A DNA stretch of 5,555 nucleotides from NCBI RefSeq assembly GCF_031846515.1, contig NZ_JAVRHO010000047.1, forward strand, positions 1 to 5,555, read 5' to 3'. This document shows positions 5,455 through 5,555 of the stretch, piece by piece. A model generated the notes under the pieces. It searched no databases, had not been told where the DNA came from, and saw nothing but the letters and a program-made list of their open reading frames with translations. Made by a program: the position numbers and the translations under genes. Each line of letters starts with the position of its first letter. The stretch's first letter is position 1. This stretch comes from Autumnicola lenta. GTDB taxonomy: Bacteria; Bacteroidota; Bacteroidia; Flavobacteriales; Flavobacteriaceae.

Positions 5455-5555
5455 TGTTGGATATCTCGGATCGATTTGTGCCAGTGATTTCGGTCGGTTA
5501 GTGCCAGGCATTTCGGTTCAAATTGTGCCACTTTTAGCTTTTAGATGAACCTATA
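5455..5555. mobile_element. End of an IS21-family insertion sequence, cut by the window edge
   Basis: From TGTTGGATATCTCGG (5455) onward the sequence has the look of IS21-family ends in Bacteroidota: a TG terminus followed by several spaced copies of a ~20 bp element (ATTTCGG...GTGCCA). The istA/istB genes would lie to the right, outside the window, as would the second end and the target duplication. The exact boundary is inferred from the TG dinucleotide and the onset of the repeats. Whether this is the istA-proximal or distal end cannot be told, and the element could be a solo end or remnant. Confidence 0.7.
5463..5530. repeat. Three spaced terminal repeats, likely transposase (IstA) binding sites
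   Basis: Three 20-21 bp units lie head to tail: 5463-5483, 5487-5506 and 5510-5530. Each begins AT(C/T)TCGG and ends GTGCCA. The CGG triplets start at 5467, 5491 and 5514 and the GTGCCA hexamers at 5478, 5501 and 5525, so the period is 23-24 bp, slightly more than two helical turns. The middle of each unit varies. Multiple such end repeats are known as transposase binding sites in IS21-family elements. Confidence 0.8.

Overview
This window looks like chromosomal DNA of a marine-type Flavobacteriaceae bacterium (Bacteroidota), close to the Gramella/Christiangramia, Salegentibacter and Zunongwangia group. The grounds are the flavobacterial style of the Pth, RibF and SerS proteins, AT-rich composition, absence of clear Shine-Dalgarno sequences, and a good Bacteroidota -7 promoter box (TAnnTTTG) upstream of serS. 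The genus is an inference from recalled protein style, not from a search.

Layout: bases 1-868 carry no convincing gene. They hold an imperfect tandem duplication of about 340 bp, with smaller nested repeats, followed by a purine-rich tract and then a pyrimidine-rich, microsatellite-like tract. Bases 869-3756 form a tight plus-strand cluster: pth (peptidyl-tRNA hydrolase, with a short N-terminal extension), ribF (bifunctional riboflavin kinase/FAD synthetase, with an apparent TTG start) and a polytopic membrane protein that is a full-length relative of vitamin K-dependent gamma-glutamyl carboxylase. Spacing is 7 bp between the first two genes and an 11 bp overlap between the last two. serS (seryl-tRNA synthetase) follows after a 74 bp gap that holds its own likely promoter, and ends in a strong hairpin terminator. 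A small, very highly charged hypothetical protein lies convergently on the minus strand at 5162-5383. The last ~100 bp, from about 5455, look like one end of an IS21-family insertion sequence, with three ~23-24 bp spaced terminal repeats; its transposase genes would lie beyond the window.

The four plus-strand genes are mostly housekeeping: two act on tRNA (Pth recycles peptidyl-tRNA, SerS charges tRNA-Ser), and RibF makes FMN and FAD. The carboxylase-like membrane protein is the functional puzzle. It keeps the quinone-site lysine motif and the C-terminal soluble domain of the animal enzyme, but its bacterial substrate cannot be read from the sequence. The points most worth a second look are this protein, the tandem noncoding repeat, whose internal motifs resemble the layout of the IS21 end repeats at the other edge of the window, and the charged small protein next to the IS end. 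I found no clear new defence or mobile system.
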